This document shows, piece after piece, positions 1 to 8,166 of a DNA stretch of 64,000 nt (the stretch's first letter is position 1; each line of letters begins with the position of its first letter). A program made the position numbers and the translations under genes. This stretch comes from Pseudoruminococcus massiliensis (GTDB lineage Bacteria; Bacillota; Clostridia; Oscillospirales; Acutalibacteraceae): positions 248,001 to 312,000 of the forward strand of contig NZ_OLMR01000003.1 in NCBI RefSeq assembly GCF_900291955.1, in the 5' to 3' direction. Below the pieces are notes generated by a model. The model had not been told where the DNA came from and made no database searches. It saw only the letters and a list, made by a program, of their open reading frames with translations.

Positions 1-1593
1 TAAGACAAAGCCTGGTGAAACAGATAGTTCATCTATTCCCATCCTAAGAAAAGTTTCTGTAAGTGTTGTATCAGCGGCAAGCTCTCCGCAAATGCCTATC
101 CAAGCACCATTTTTATGAGCATTCTGGGCGGACATTTCAATCAATCTGAGAATCGCCTCATGGTGTGTATCACAAAAGCTTTCTATCTTGGAATTTTGTC
201 TATCGCAAGCTAATGTATACTGTGTGAGGTCATTAGTTCCAACACTGAAAAAGTCTACCATTGGTGCAAGTCTATCACTGATTATTGCAGCGGCAGGTGT
301 TTCAATCATAATTCCCAACTCTACATCTTCGGAATATGCAATACCATCTGAACTAAGCTCCGTTTTAACAATATCGCAGATTTCTTTTATTTGTATAAGC
401 TCTGAAACAGATGTAATCATCGGAAACATTATTCCAAGCTTGCCATAAGCTGATGCTCTATACAAAGCCCTTAGCTGTGTTTTGAATATTTCAGGTCTTG
501 TAAGACAAATTCTGATTGCTCTATATCCAAGAGCTGGATTCTGTTCCTTATCAAGCTCAAAATAATCAACCTGCTTATCCGCGCCTATATCAAGAGTTCT
601 TATTATAACCTTTTTATTGCCCATTGATTCAAGAACCTTTTTATAAGCATTGAATTGTTCTTCCTCTGTCGGATAGCTACTGTTTTCGAGATAGAGAAAT
701 TCACTTCTGAAAAGTCCTATACCGCCCGCATCATTTTCTAAAACAGATTTTACATCATCTACTCCGCCTATGTTTGCATAAATATTGATTTTTGTACCGT
801 CAAGAGTTATGTTTTCCTTACCTTTAAGGTCGAGCAAGAGCTTCTTCTTTTGAATATCCTCTGCTTGTTTCTTTTCAAGTCTTTCGAGAGTTTCATTATC
901 AGGGTCAACGAAAATCTCACCTGTATAACCATCAACTATTGCTGTTATGCCATTTTTGATTTTATTCAGGAATGCTTCTCCTACACCTATTACAGCAGGA
1001 ATATTCATATTTCTGGCGAGAATTGCTGTGTGAGAATTTGATGAACCATATGCTGTTACAAAGGCATAAACCTTATCCTTATCAAGCAAAATAGTTTCAC
1101 TTGGCGAAAGGTCATCAGCACAAACTATCATCTTGTCGCTCATTGCATTTTCACTTTCTGCGTCCATAGATAGATTTCTGATTATTCTATTTGAAATATC
1201 CTTTACATCAGCCGCTCTCGCTTGCATATATGAATCGTCCATAGACGCAAACATTTCAGAAAAATTTTCGGCTGTTACCGAAACAGCATATTCTGCATTT
1301 ACATGCTTGCTTTCAATCATATCTGAAATTGAGTCATTATAATCGTCATCTTCAAGCATCATCATATGAATTTCAAATATCTGAGCGTTAGCCTCTCCGA
1401 CATCTTTCAATGCTTTTTCGTAAATTTCCTGAAGCTGAGCTATTGATTTTTCTTTTGCTGCCTGAACTCTTGCTTTTTCTGCATCTATATCTTCTATATG
1501 AAGCTTAGTTATAGCAATTTGCTGACGGCTGAATATAGAAATCTTACCTATTGCGATTGCACCATAAACACCTTTACCTGTATATATCCTCAT
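1..1593 (-). CDS. ptsI: PTS enzyme I (phosphoenolpyruvate-protein phosphotransferase), C-terminus cut by window edge
   Basis: Cytosolic first enzyme of the sugar phosphotransferase system: it takes phosphate from phosphoenolpyruvate and passes it to HPr. The frame is open from the ATG at 1593 to base 1 without a stop (531 codons seen; the family is about 570 aa, so about 40 residues are missing). The phosphorylated histidine lies in SNSHTAILAR, His188 by this start. The last codons read GIDE-type ELSVSPGFVL, as expected for the EI C-terminal region. A GAGGTG ribosome site sits 6 bases before the ATG. It lies downstream of ptsH, separated by a hairpin with a U-tract, so it may be made at a lower level than HPr. 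Family assignment is secure. Confidence 0.95.
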   Translation of the reverse strand, partial: MRIYTGKGVYGAIAIGKISIFSRQQIAITKLHIEDIDAEKARVQAAKEKSIAQLQEIYEKALKDVGEANAQIFEIHMMMLEDDDYNDSISDMIESKHVNAEYAVSVTAENFSEMFASMDDSYMQARAADVKDISNRIIRNLSMDAESENAMSDKMIVCADDLSPSETILLDKDKVYAFVTAYGSSNSHTAILARNMNIPAVIGVGEAFLNKIKNGITAIVDGYTGEIFVDPDNETLERLEKKQAEDIQKKKLLLDLKGKENITLDGTKINIYANIGGVDDVKSVLENDAGGIGLFRSEFLYLENSSYPTEEEQFNAYKKVLESMGNKKVIIRTLDIGADKQVDYFELDKEQNPALGYRAIRICLTRPEIFKTQLRALYRASAYGKLGIMFPMITSVSELIQIKEICDIVKTELSSDGIAYSEDVELGIMIETPAAAIISDRLAPMVDFFSVGTNDLTQYTLACDRQNSKIESFCDTHHEAILRLIEMSAQNAHKNGAWIGICGELAADTTLTETFLRMGIDELSVSPGFVL

Positions 1594-1614
1594 TATTTTC
1601 ACCTCTTATAAAAA

Positions 1615-1645
1615 TTGCCGCCGTATATGAGCCATACGGCGGCAA
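1615..1645 (-). terminator. Intrinsic terminator/attenuator between ptsH and ptsI
   Basis: Perfect 12-bp stem TTGCCGCCGTAT / ATACGGCGGCAA with a 7-nt loop; on the minus strand it is followed by TTTTTATAA. It stands between two genes that should share a transcript, so partial read-through is likely. Confidence 0.8.
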
Positions 1646-1664
1646 ACTAATCTAATTTTTTAAA

Positions 1665-1931
1665 TTATTCGCCGAAACCGCTTTCAAAAAGCTCAACTGC
1701 CTTATCAAGAGCTGCCTGTTCGTTCTCGCCGTCTGCGGTAATCTCTACCTGAGTACCGCATTTAATTCCTGCTGCCATAATCTGCATAACTGCTGTTGCC
1801 TTTGCTTTTTTATCAGCAGTATTTAACATCACTGTACAGCCTGGGAACTTTTTCATCTCCGCAACTAACATTCCTGCTGGACGCATATGAATTCCTTGTA
1901 CATTTTTTACTTCCACTGTCTTTGATACCAT
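1665..1931 (-). CDS. ptsH: Phosphocarrier protein HPr
   Basis: Small cytosolic phosphocarrier (88 aa, normal length) that shuttles phosphate from enzyme I to sugar-specific IIA domains. The active-site motif is GIHMRPAG with His15; the residue after His is Met instead of the usual Ala. In the segment where Firmicute HPr carries the regulatory Ser46 (KSIMGVM), this protein reads KATAVMQIMAAG: depending on where a one-residue insertion is placed, Thr46 or Ala47 aligns with the serine. Canonical HPr-kinase/CcpA regulation is therefore uncertain. It follows fruA by about 60 bases and has a GGAG ribosome site. Confidence 0.95.
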   Translation of the reverse strand: MVSKTVEVKNVQGIHMRPAGMLVAEMKKFPGCTVMLNTADKKAKATAVMQIMAAGIKCGTQVEITADGENEQAALDKAVELFESGFGE

Positions 1932-1992
1932 AGTTAAAATCTCCTTTTTATTTAAATTTATTTTTTAGCTATTAAAATGTTTTTAAACTATT

Positions 1993-3903
1993 TTAATTTT
2001 TAATTTTCTTCTTGAACAATGCAAGTAAAAGCATTCCAACAACTGAACCTATTACAAGTGAAAGCAAGTACATTGGCCAGTTGCCTATAACTGCTATTAC
2101 GAATATACCGCCATGAGGTGCCATAAGTGTGCAGCCAAATGCCATTGACAAAGCACCTGCAACGCCTGCTCCTATCATACAAGCTGGAATAACTCTCAGT
2201 GGGTCTGCTGCTGCATAAGGAATAGCACCCTCTGTAACAAAGCTAAGTCCCATAATGTAGTTGACTGGACCATTTTTTCTTTCCTCTTCTGTCCATCTGT
2301 TCTTGAAGAATGTTGTTGAAAGAGCGATTGCAAGAGGAGGAACCATTCCGCCAATCATAACTGCTGCCATTATATCATAGCTACCAGAAGCAATAGCCGC
2401 TGTACCGAAAACATAAGCTGCTTTGTTGAATGGGCCACCCATATCAATAGACATCATAGCACCAAGTATGCAGCCAAGGAGAATTTTACTTGAGCTTCCC
2501 ATACTATTAAGGAGGTTTGAAATGCTTGTGTTAATCATTCCCATAAATGGGTTGACTGCACACATTATAACTGCGATAATTCCTAAGCCAACAAGTGGAT
2601 AAATCAAAACTGGCTTAATACCATTGAGAGCCTTTGGCAATTTATCGCAAAGCTTTTCAACGCCGAGCATAAGATAGCCACCTGCAAAACCTGCAAGTAA
2701 TGCTCCGAGGAAGCCTGATGGAACATCTCCACCAACCGCAGCAAAGGTTGAACCTTTTGTTGCAAGATAACCACCTACAAGTCCTACTAAGAAGCCAGGT
2801 CTATCTGCAATACTCTTGCCGATATAACCAGCAAGAACTGGAATCATAAAGTTAAATGCAAAGTCACCGATTGTCTTGAAGAATTTTGCAGCAGCTGTAT
2901 ATGTTCCGAAATCACCCGTTTGTGGAGCACCTGCTATTGTATCAATAAGGAAAGCAAGTGCAATGAAGATACCGCCTGCAATAGTAAATGGAAGCATATT
3001 TGAAACGCCGTTCATAAGATGCTTATACAGCTTTCTGCCAAAGCTTTCATTACCACTTGAGGCACTTTCTGCTGCTGCACCTGAATGATGATATATAGGA
3101 GCATCTCCAGAAACTATTCTGTTTATAAGCTTCTCTGGAATCTTTATTCCGTCTGAAACCTGTGTTGAAATAACTTTTTTGCCATCAAATCTTGCCATTT
3201 CAACATTTTTATCGGCTGCAACAATAATACCATCACAATTTTCAATTTCTTCTTTTGTGAGAATATTCTTTGCACCGCCAGAGCCGTTTGTTTCAACCTT
3301 GATTGTTATACCAAGCTTTTTGCCGGCTTTTTCGAGTGCTTCTGCCGCCATATAAGTATGTGCTATTCCTGTCGGACAGGCTGTTACTGCAAGAACTCTA
3401 TATCCTGTCTTACTTTCTGCAACAGCTTCCTTTGGCTCATCAGGATATTTTTCCTTTTCCATATCGTCAATGATTTTAAGGAACTCGTCCTTATTCTTTG
3501 CTGCGATAAGCTTTGCTCGGAAATCCTCGTCCATAAGGATTGTCATAAGTCTGGAAAGAACCTCAAGATGTACATCTCCATCATTTGGAGCAGCAATCAT
3601 AAACAAAAGATTTGAAGGCTCTTCGTCAAGTGCTTCATAATCAACACCACTTGGAACTGTCATGGCAGCAAGTGATGGAGCTTTTACTGCTGTACTCTTT
3701 GCGTGTGGAATTGCTATTCCCTCTCCAACCGCAGTAGAACTCATTTGCTCTCGTGCTAAGATTCCTTTCTTGTATTCTGCTTTGTCGGCAATCTTTCCAC
3801 TCTTTACTTGTAAATCTACAAGCATATCAATAGCTTCTGACTTAGTTTTTGGTGTGCCGTTCAACATAATGCTTTCTTTGCTAAGCAAATCAACAATACG
3901 CAT
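1993..3903 (-). CDS. fruA: Fructose-specific PTS enzyme IIABC
   Basis: Membrane transporter that imports fructose and phosphorylates it at C1. Domains in order: IIA at about residues 1-145 with phosphorylated His67 (GIAIPHAKS), IIB at about 168-265 with Cys176 (TACPTGIAHTYMA), then IIC from about 290 to the end with multiple hydrophobic segments. 636 aa is the usual length for the fused A-B-C form. Preceded by fruK and followed by ptsH in the same direction, so fructose enters the cell as fructose-1-phosphate, which is the substrate of the gene just upstream. Confidence 0.95.
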   Translation of the reverse strand: MRIVDLLSKESIMLNGTPKTKSEAIDMLVDLQVKSGKIADKAEYKKGILAREQMSSTAVGEGIAIPHAKSTAVKAPSLAAMTVPSGVDYEALDEEPSNLLFMIAAPNDGDVHLEVLSRLMTILMDEDFRAKLIAAKNKDEFLKIIDDMEKEKYPDEPKEAVAESKTGYRVLAVTACPTGIAHTYMAAEALEKAGKKLGITIKVETNGSGGAKNILTKEEIENCDGIIVAADKNVEMARFDGKKVISTQVSDGIKIPEKLINRIVSGDAPIYHHSGAAAESASSGNESFGRKLYKHLMNGVSNMLPFTIAGGIFIALAFLIDTIAGAPQTGDFGTYTAAAKFFKTIGDFAFNFMIPVLAGYIGKSIADRPGFLVGLVGGYLATKGSTFAAVGGDVPSGFLGALLAGFAGGYLMLGVEKLCDKLPKALNGIKPVLIYPLVGLGIIAVIMCAVNPFMGMINTSISNLLNSMGSSSKILLGCILGAMMSIDMGGPFNKAAYVFGTAAIASGSYDIMAAVMIGGMVPPLAIALSTTFFKNRWTEEERKNGPVNYIMGLSFVTEGAIPYAAADPLRVIPACMIGAGVAGALSMAFGCTLMAPHGGIFVIAVIGNWPMYLLSLVIGSVVGMLLLALFKKKIKN

Positions 3904-3968
3904 AAGTTTTTCCCCCTGTTACTAATTTTTTATTTTCGTTAGATTTATCAATCTAATAGAGCCTTATT

Positions 3969-4871
3969 TTAAGCAAGCTGGCTAAGAAGCTTAAAAATTT
4001 CTTCTTTTTTTGCAAGTCCATCTGAAAAGGCTGTTGCACCACCCGATGCTGTACCAAGCTTTAGTGCATATTCATAATCACCTTTTTCACTGCCTGCTAA
4101 AAATCCTGCGACCATTGAATCGCCTGAGCCTGTGGAATTTTTGACTTTTCCCTCACATACCCCACAGATATGTGTTTTGTTATTTTCATCAAGAAGTACC
4201 GCTCCATCACTTGCCATAGAAACAAGAACATTTACCGCTCCCATCTCCTTTAGCTTTCTTGCATACTCTATAATTTCATCTGTACTTTTAAGCTCAACGC
4301 CGAACATTTCGCCAAGCTCGAAATTATTGGGTTTAATAAGAAATGGCTTATATTTAAGTACATTCATCAATAGGTCCTTTGTAGCATCTACAACTGCCCT
4401 TACATTCTTTTCTTTCAGATAATCAAGAATCTTTTCATATATATCTGACGGTAACGAAGATGGAATGCTTCCTGCAAGAACTATTGTATCTCCACTCTGA
4501 ATTTCATCAAGCTTTCTGAAAAGCTCATCTATCTTTTCTTTAGAAATCTCAGGGCCTTGAGCATTAAGCTCTGTTTCTCTGCTTGACTTTATCTTAACAT
4601 TTATTCTTGAAAAGCCTTTATCAAGATGTACGAAGTCAGTTTCGATTCCTGCTGATGAAACACCTTCTTCAATAGCTTTTCCAGTAAATCCCGCAACAAA
4701 TCCAAATGCTTTAGATTTTATGCCAAGCTCTGAAAGAACCATTGAAACATTGATACCTTTTCCACCAAAGTATATCTCTTCATTTTTTGTGCGATTAACC
4801 CTTCCGAGTTCAATCTCACCCGTATGAACAATATAGTCGATAGCCGGATTAAAAGTAACAGTATAAATCAT
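3969..4871 (-). CDS. fruK: 1-phosphofructokinase (PfkB family)
   Basis: Phosphorylates fructose-1-phosphate to fructose-1,6-bisphosphate in the cytosol, using ATP. The PfkB fold is seen in FNPAID near the N-terminus, FGGKGINVS at about 36-44, and NSTGSGDSM with the catalytic Asp251. Length 300 aa is typical. The ATG begins on the base directly after the fruR stop codon, so the two are translationally coupled. Tagatose-6-phosphate kinase is a close relative, but the fruA neighbour supports 1-phosphofructokinase. Confidence 0.92.
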   Translation of the reverse strand: MIYTVTFNPAIDYIVHTGEIELGRVNRTKNEEIYFGGKGINVSMVLSELGIKSKAFGFVAGFTGKAIEEGVSSAGIETDFVHLDKGFSRINVKIKSSRETELNAQGPEISKEKIDELFRKLDEIQSGDTIVLAGSIPSSLPSDIYEKILDYLKEKNVRAVVDATKDLLMNVLKYKPFLIKPNNFELGEMFGVELKSTDEIIEYARKLKEMGAVNVLVSMASDGAVLLDENNKTHICGVCEGKVKNSTGSGDSMVAGFLAGSEKGDYEYALKLGTASGGATAFSDGLAKKEEIFKLLSQLA

Positions 4872-5618
4872 TTACAAAACCTCCTTAACTGATGTATATT
4901 CTGTATATTTCTTATCCAACAATTTATCTGTAATTATTGTTGCCCGATTAAGGGGAATAAATGTAGCAGATGTTATTTTATCAAACTTTGAATGGTCTGA
5001 AAGAACATAAGCTTTTCGACTTCCATCTATTGCGGCTGTCTTGACTCTCGCTTCTCTTACATCGGGTGTAGAAAAGCCTGCCGAAACCGAAATTCCATTT
5101 GCACCTATAAAGCACTTTGTGAAATTATAGGATTTTAAGGTCATAACACATTCAGCTCCTATAATAGCTTCTGTTACAAATTTAACCTCTCCGCCAGGAA
5201 TATAAACTTTAAAGCCTCTTTGTGCAAGTTTTTTTGCGTGAGTAAATCCGTTTGTTACAAAGCTCACATCTTTTTGAGGAATGAAGTCTATCATTTTTTC
5301 GGTTGTTGTTCCAGCATCTATATATACAAAATCGCCATATTCAATCAGCGAGGCGGCATATTTTGCAATGGCAATTTTTTCTTCTGCAAAAAGAGCCAGC
5401 TTTTCTTCTACATTATGCTCTATAAAACTGAAATTATCATCAAGTGCCATTGCTCCGCCATGAACCTTAACAATCTTTCCCATATCTGCAAGAGAGTTTA
5501 TATCTCGCCTTACTGTTGATATTGAGGCATCAAGCATTTCACAAAGCTGTGAAAGTTTAACTGCTTTTTGTTCGTTTATGGTTTCAAGTATAATAGCCAT
5601 TCTTTCTTCTGCAAGCAT
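4872..5618 (-). CDS. fruR: DeoR-family regulator of the fructose operon
   Basis: Transcription factor with an N-terminal DeoR helix-turn-helix (LSQLCEMLDASISTVRRDI, about residues 22-40) and a C-terminal sugar-phosphate sensing domain containing DAGTTTEKM and a GANGIS segment. 248 aa, standard for FruR/DeoR. First gene of the operon fruR-fruK-fruA-ptsH-ptsI; family members typically repress their own operon until fructose-1-phosphate binds. A series of tandem 10-bp repeats just upstream is the probable operator. Start chosen for an AAGGGGA site 9 bases before the ATG. Confidence 0.9.
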   Translation of the reverse strand: MLAEERMAIILETINEQKAVKLSQLCEMLDASISTVRRDINSLADMGKIVKVHGGAMALDDNFSFIEHNVEEKLALFAEEKIAIAKYAASLIEYGDFVYIDAGTTTEKMIDFIPQKDVSFVTNGFTHAKKLAQRGFKVYIPGGEVKFVTEAIIGAECVMTLKSYNFTKCFIGANGISVSAGFSTPDVREARVKTAAIDGSRKAYVLSDHSKFDKITSATFIPLNRATIITDKLLDKKYTEYTSVKEVL

Positions 5619-5640
5619 TTTGAATTTTCCCCTTACTGAG

Positions 5641-5680
5641 ATCGTTTGAAATGTTTTGAAATGTTTTGACTTGTTCTGAT
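5641..5680 (-). promoter_or_regulatory. Tandem 10-bp repeats, probable FruR operator
   Basis: Four successive decamers read on the minus strand as ATCAGAACAA, GTCAAAACAT, TTCAAAACAT, TTCAAACGAT, sharing a TCAAAAC(A) core at one helical turn spacing. They lie directly downstream of the -10 box, where a DeoR-type repressor would block transcription. Binding by FruR is inferred, not shown. Confidence 0.55.
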
Positions 5681-5711
5681 ATTATAATAGCATATTTACA
5701 ACGAATTTCAA
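5681..5711 (-). promoter_or_regulatory. Promoter of the fructose operon
   Basis: On the minus strand TTGAAA (5706-5711) and TATAAT (5681-5686) are separated by 19 bases, a little longer than the ideal 17. It is the only good sigma-A-like pair between the fruR start and the next upstream feature. Confidence 0.6.
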
Positions 5712-5806
5712 GTGTTTTCGTTCAAGATCTTTCATACAATATCGCTTTCGTATGTTTGAACAGTATTTGTTATATTTTATTGTGCAAACTCACTATATGC
5801 AAATTC

Positions 5807-5843
5807 AAAAAGCGTCAAATTCGTTCAAAATTTGACGCTTTTT
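5807..5843. terminator. Bidirectional intrinsic terminator
   Basis: Inverted repeat AAAAAGCGTCAAAT / ATTTGACGCTTTTT around a 9-nt loop gives U-tracts in both directions. It insulates the fructose operon promoter region from the IS remnant to the right. Confidence 0.7.
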
Positions 5844-5875
5844 ATATGAAATCGGGATAAATAATCTAAAATTCG

Positions 5876-6189
5876 GGGGCTGTAAAGAAATGAATTTTAA
5901 GACTTCATTCTTCACAGTTCCTTTCAATTTTTGCAAAAAAATAAGGCAATTATTTAAAAAATGGTATGCTCCTCCTTACCACAAACAGCGTAATGTTGAA
6001 AACTCAAGCAACTTTTTGCAGTCTGATTTGTTTTGTATAAAATTTGTGAAGATTAAAGCCGATTGAAACCAAATAAATATCCAATTCGACTTTAATTTGA
6101 CCTCTTCGCACTAACCTTTTGTGCCAACGGTCGTATTTCATTACACCGAAGATACCCTCAGCTTGTATCGAACGATTCATTCTGAGCAA
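5876..6189 (-). mobile_element. Remnant of an IS1182-type insertion sequence (transposase C-terminus and one end)
   Basis: A 61-codon frame at 6004-6189 encodes MNRSIQAEGIFGVMKYD...RGQIKVELDIYLVSIGFNLHK, the C-terminal region typical of IS1182-family DDE transposases (RSIQ-EG-FG-K, RG---V--E, G-N--K). No upstream catalytic part is present; the frame breaks off where the sequence leading to the tmRNA begins. At 5876-5924 an imperfect inverted repeat (CTGTAAAGAA / TTCTTCACAG) resembles an element end. The element is dead: about 300 bp remain. Family assignment comes from motif memory only. Confidence 0.65.
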
Positions 6190-6300
6190 TGCTCCGTGTA
6201 TGCTTTCAAGATTGTTTAAAACTTCTTGATGTATTCAAGACTCCTAAAGCGAATAAGGGACAAAGCATTAAGCTTTATCCCTTATTTTGCATATTATTCC

Positions 6301-6339
6301 GAAAAGCCCAGATACAAAAACTATTGTGTTCGGCTTTTC
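6301..6339 (-). terminator. Terminator downstream of tmRNA
   Basis: GAAAAGCC / GGCTTTTC inverted repeat just past the tmRNA CCA end, followed by a second hairpin at 6252-6286 with stem AATAAGGGA / TCCCTTATT. U-tracts are weak, so both may act as processing as well as termination signals. Confidence 0.5.
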
Positions 6340-6345
6340 ACTGTT

Positions 6346-6697
6346 TGGTGGAGATGACGGGAATTGAACCCGTGTCCGAAAAACGCTTACAACGGCTTTC
6401 TTCGAGCGTAGTCATTGTTTTTAAATTCCCTCAGCTAATCGCCCAAAGACAGGCTATCAACCTCGGTATCCTTAAAGTCATGACAAGGTACAAGGCACTC
6501 CCCTGTTCACGTTCACCACTAATCGACGCCTATTAAAGACCGTGGTACTTCTATAATAGACGGTCGCGCTTAATTAAGCAGCGACAGCAACAGTTTTATT
6601 GTTGTCAATTATTGTTTAAGTTGCGGATTTTATAGCGGTTCCGCACCGCTGCTCGCTTACCGGAGCTTACATTCCCCGTCGAAACCTTTACATCCCC
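6346..6697 (-). ncRNA. ssrA: tmRNA (ssrA)
   Basis: Rescues stalled ribosomes together with SmpB. The 5' end GGGGATG (6697-6691) pairs with CATCTCC just before the ACCA tail at 6346, forming the acceptor stem; the T-arm GGTTCAATTCC is intact. Length 352 nt is normal. The tag reading frame is most likely 6606-6574 (GAC AAC ... GCT GCT TAA), encoding DNNKTVAVAA, with the hydrophobic Ala-Ala end recognised by ClpXP-type proteases. The resume codon was inferred by working back from the stop. It begins 15 bases after the smpB stop, so the two are probably co-transcribed. Confidence 0.95.
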
Positions 6698-6712
6698 ATA
6701 TATAAAGAGGAA

Positions 6713-7180
6713 TCAGCCTCTTGAACGCTCCTTAATGGCTCTTTGCATATCACGCTTTGCATCTCGGGCAGCCATATCTTCACGCTTATCGTAAAGCTTT
6801 TTACCCTTGCAAAGACCTAGCTGAACTTTAACCTTAGAACCTTTAAAGTATAACGAAAGTGGAATCAGCGAATATCCATCTTGCTTAACCGTACCGAAAA
6901 GACGCATAATCTCACGCTTGTGCATAAGCAATCTACGAACTCTCATAGGGTCACGATTAAAGATGTTTCCCTGCTCATATGGACTTATGTGCATACCTTT
7001 TATATACAGCTCTCCATCGTCAATGCTACACCACGAATCTTTTAAATTCACTCTGCCATTGCGAATGGACTTAACCTCTGTACCGCAAAGCTCTATGCCA
7101 GCCTCCATACTTTCTATCACAAAATAATCATGGAAGGCTTTTTTATTTTGTGCTATTGTTTTTGTGTTTTCCTTAGGCAC
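6713..7180 (-). CDS. smpB: SsrA-binding protein SmpB
   Basis: Cytosolic RNA-binding protein that delivers tmRNA to stalled ribosomes. 155 aa, normal length; conserved segments are [20 protein letters not shown] near the N-terminus, [17 protein letters not shown] and the basic C-terminal tail [14 protein letters not shown] that inserts in the mRNA channel. The start codon is GTG at 7180, supported by an AGAGGGGGG site 7 bases upstream. Its partner RNA lies immediately downstream. Confidence 0.95.
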   Translation of the reverse strand: MPKENTKTIAQNKKAFHDYFVIESMEAGIELCGTEVKSIRNGRVNLKDSWCSIDDGELYIKGMHISPYEQGNIFNRDPMRVRRLLMHKREIMRLFGTVKQDGYSLIPLSLYFKGSKVKVQLGLCKGKKLYDKREDMAARDAKRDMQRAIKERSRG

Positions 7181-7209
7181 GAAAAAGCCCCCCTCTGTTT
7201 ATTTTGAAA

Positions 7210-7812
7210 TTAAATTTCCTTGCGTCCTTCTAAGGACTTTGTAAGTGTAACCTCATCGGCATATTCTATATCTCCGCCGACAGGAACACCATACGCAAGG
7301 CGTGTGACTTTTACACCAAATGGCTTTAAAAGCTTAGAAATATACATTGCAGTTGCTTCACCCTCAACAGTAGGGTTAGTTGCCATAATTACTTCTTTGA
7401 TTTCATCTGTTTTGAATCTTGCAAGAAGCTCCTTAATGCGAATCATATCGGCTGTAACACCATTTAAAGGCGAAAGTGAGCCATGAAGAACATGATATAA
7501 AGCATTATATTCATGTGTACGCTCAAGAGCCATAACATCACGAGGGTCTTCTACTACACATACGAGCGACCTATCACGACAAGGGTCACTGCATATGGAA
7601 CAAACATCTTTATCAGTAAGATTACAGCAAATACTGCAATATTTTATCTTGGAGTGTGCCTCCATTATTGCATCAGAAAATTTCTGTGCTTCTGCTTCCG
7701 GCATACGCAAAATATGATATGCAAGCCTGAGTGCTGTTTTATGCCCTATTCCAGGCAAACGCTCAAACTGCTCTATAAGTTTTGCCAGCGGAGCTACACT
7801 ATATTCAGCCAT
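7210..7812 (-). CDS. recR: Recombination mediator RecR
   Basis: Acts with RecF/RecO in loading RecA at gaps. 200 aa, standard. Helix-hairpin-helix [13 protein letters not shown] (about 19-31), a four-cysteine zinc site (C59, C62, C71, C74) and a TOPRIM domain starting at [14 protein letters not shown]. Only two bases separate it from the ybaB-like gene; the dnaX-ybaB-recR order is conserved across many bacteria and supports all three calls. Confidence 0.95.
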   Translation of the reverse strand: MAEYSVAPLAKLIEQFERLPGIGHKTALRLAYHILRMPEAEAQKFSDAIMEAHSKIKYCSICCNLTDKDVCSICSDPCRDRSLVCVVEDPRDVMALERTHEYNALYHVLHGSLSPLNGVTADMIRIKELLARFKTDEIKEVIMATNPTVEGEATAMYISKLLKPFGVKVTRLAYGVPVGGDIEYADEVTLTKSLEGRKEI

Positions 7813-7814
7813 AA

Positions 7815-8165
7815 TTAAAATAATCCTGGAACATTAAGACCATCAGAAATCTTATCCATAGTCTGTGACTTATCAGTCTGAGCCTTTCTGATAGCTTCAT
7901 TAACAGCTGCGATTACGAGGTCGCTGAGCATATCAATATCTTCTGGGTCAACAACATCTTTCTGAATCTCAAGCTTCTGAATTTCAAGCTTACCAGTAAT
8001 TGTAGCAGTTACTGCTCCGCCACCTGCTGTTGCAGAATATTCCTTCTGCTCGAGTTCCTGATTAGCAACATCCATTTCAGCCTGCATCTTTTGTGCCTGA
8101 CGAGCGAGCTGTTGAATGTTAGCTGCTCCAGCATTTCCGTATCCCTTTGGCATTCTTGCTTTCAT
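7815..8165 (-). CDS. YbaB/EbfC family nucleoid-associated protein
   Basis: Small DNA-binding protein, 116 aa. Seen: a charged helix [25 protein letters not shown]-like region, then [23 protein letters not shown] typical of the YbaB dimer core, and a C-terminal [13 protein letters not shown] helix. The ATG at 8165 starts one base after the dnaX stop, and its GGAGG site lies inside the dnaX 3' end, so translation is coupled. Confidence 0.92.
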   Translation of the reverse strand: MKARMPKGYGNAGAANIQQLARQAQKMQAEMDVANQELEQKEYSATAGGGAVTATITGKLEIQKLEIQKDVVDPEDIDMLSDLVIAAVNEAIRKAQTDKSQTMDKISDGLNVPGLF

Positions 8166-8166
8166 A

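Noticed and set aside
6346-6420. A tRNA gene with TTCGA/TTCAA T-loop and CCA end
   Set aside because: This is the tRNA-like domain of tmRNA; the 5' half lies 350 nt away with SsrA features between.
6189-6536. 115-codon plus-strand reading frame
   Set aside because: It is antisense to the tmRNA; its residues come from tmRNA structure, including the T-arm and the CCA end.
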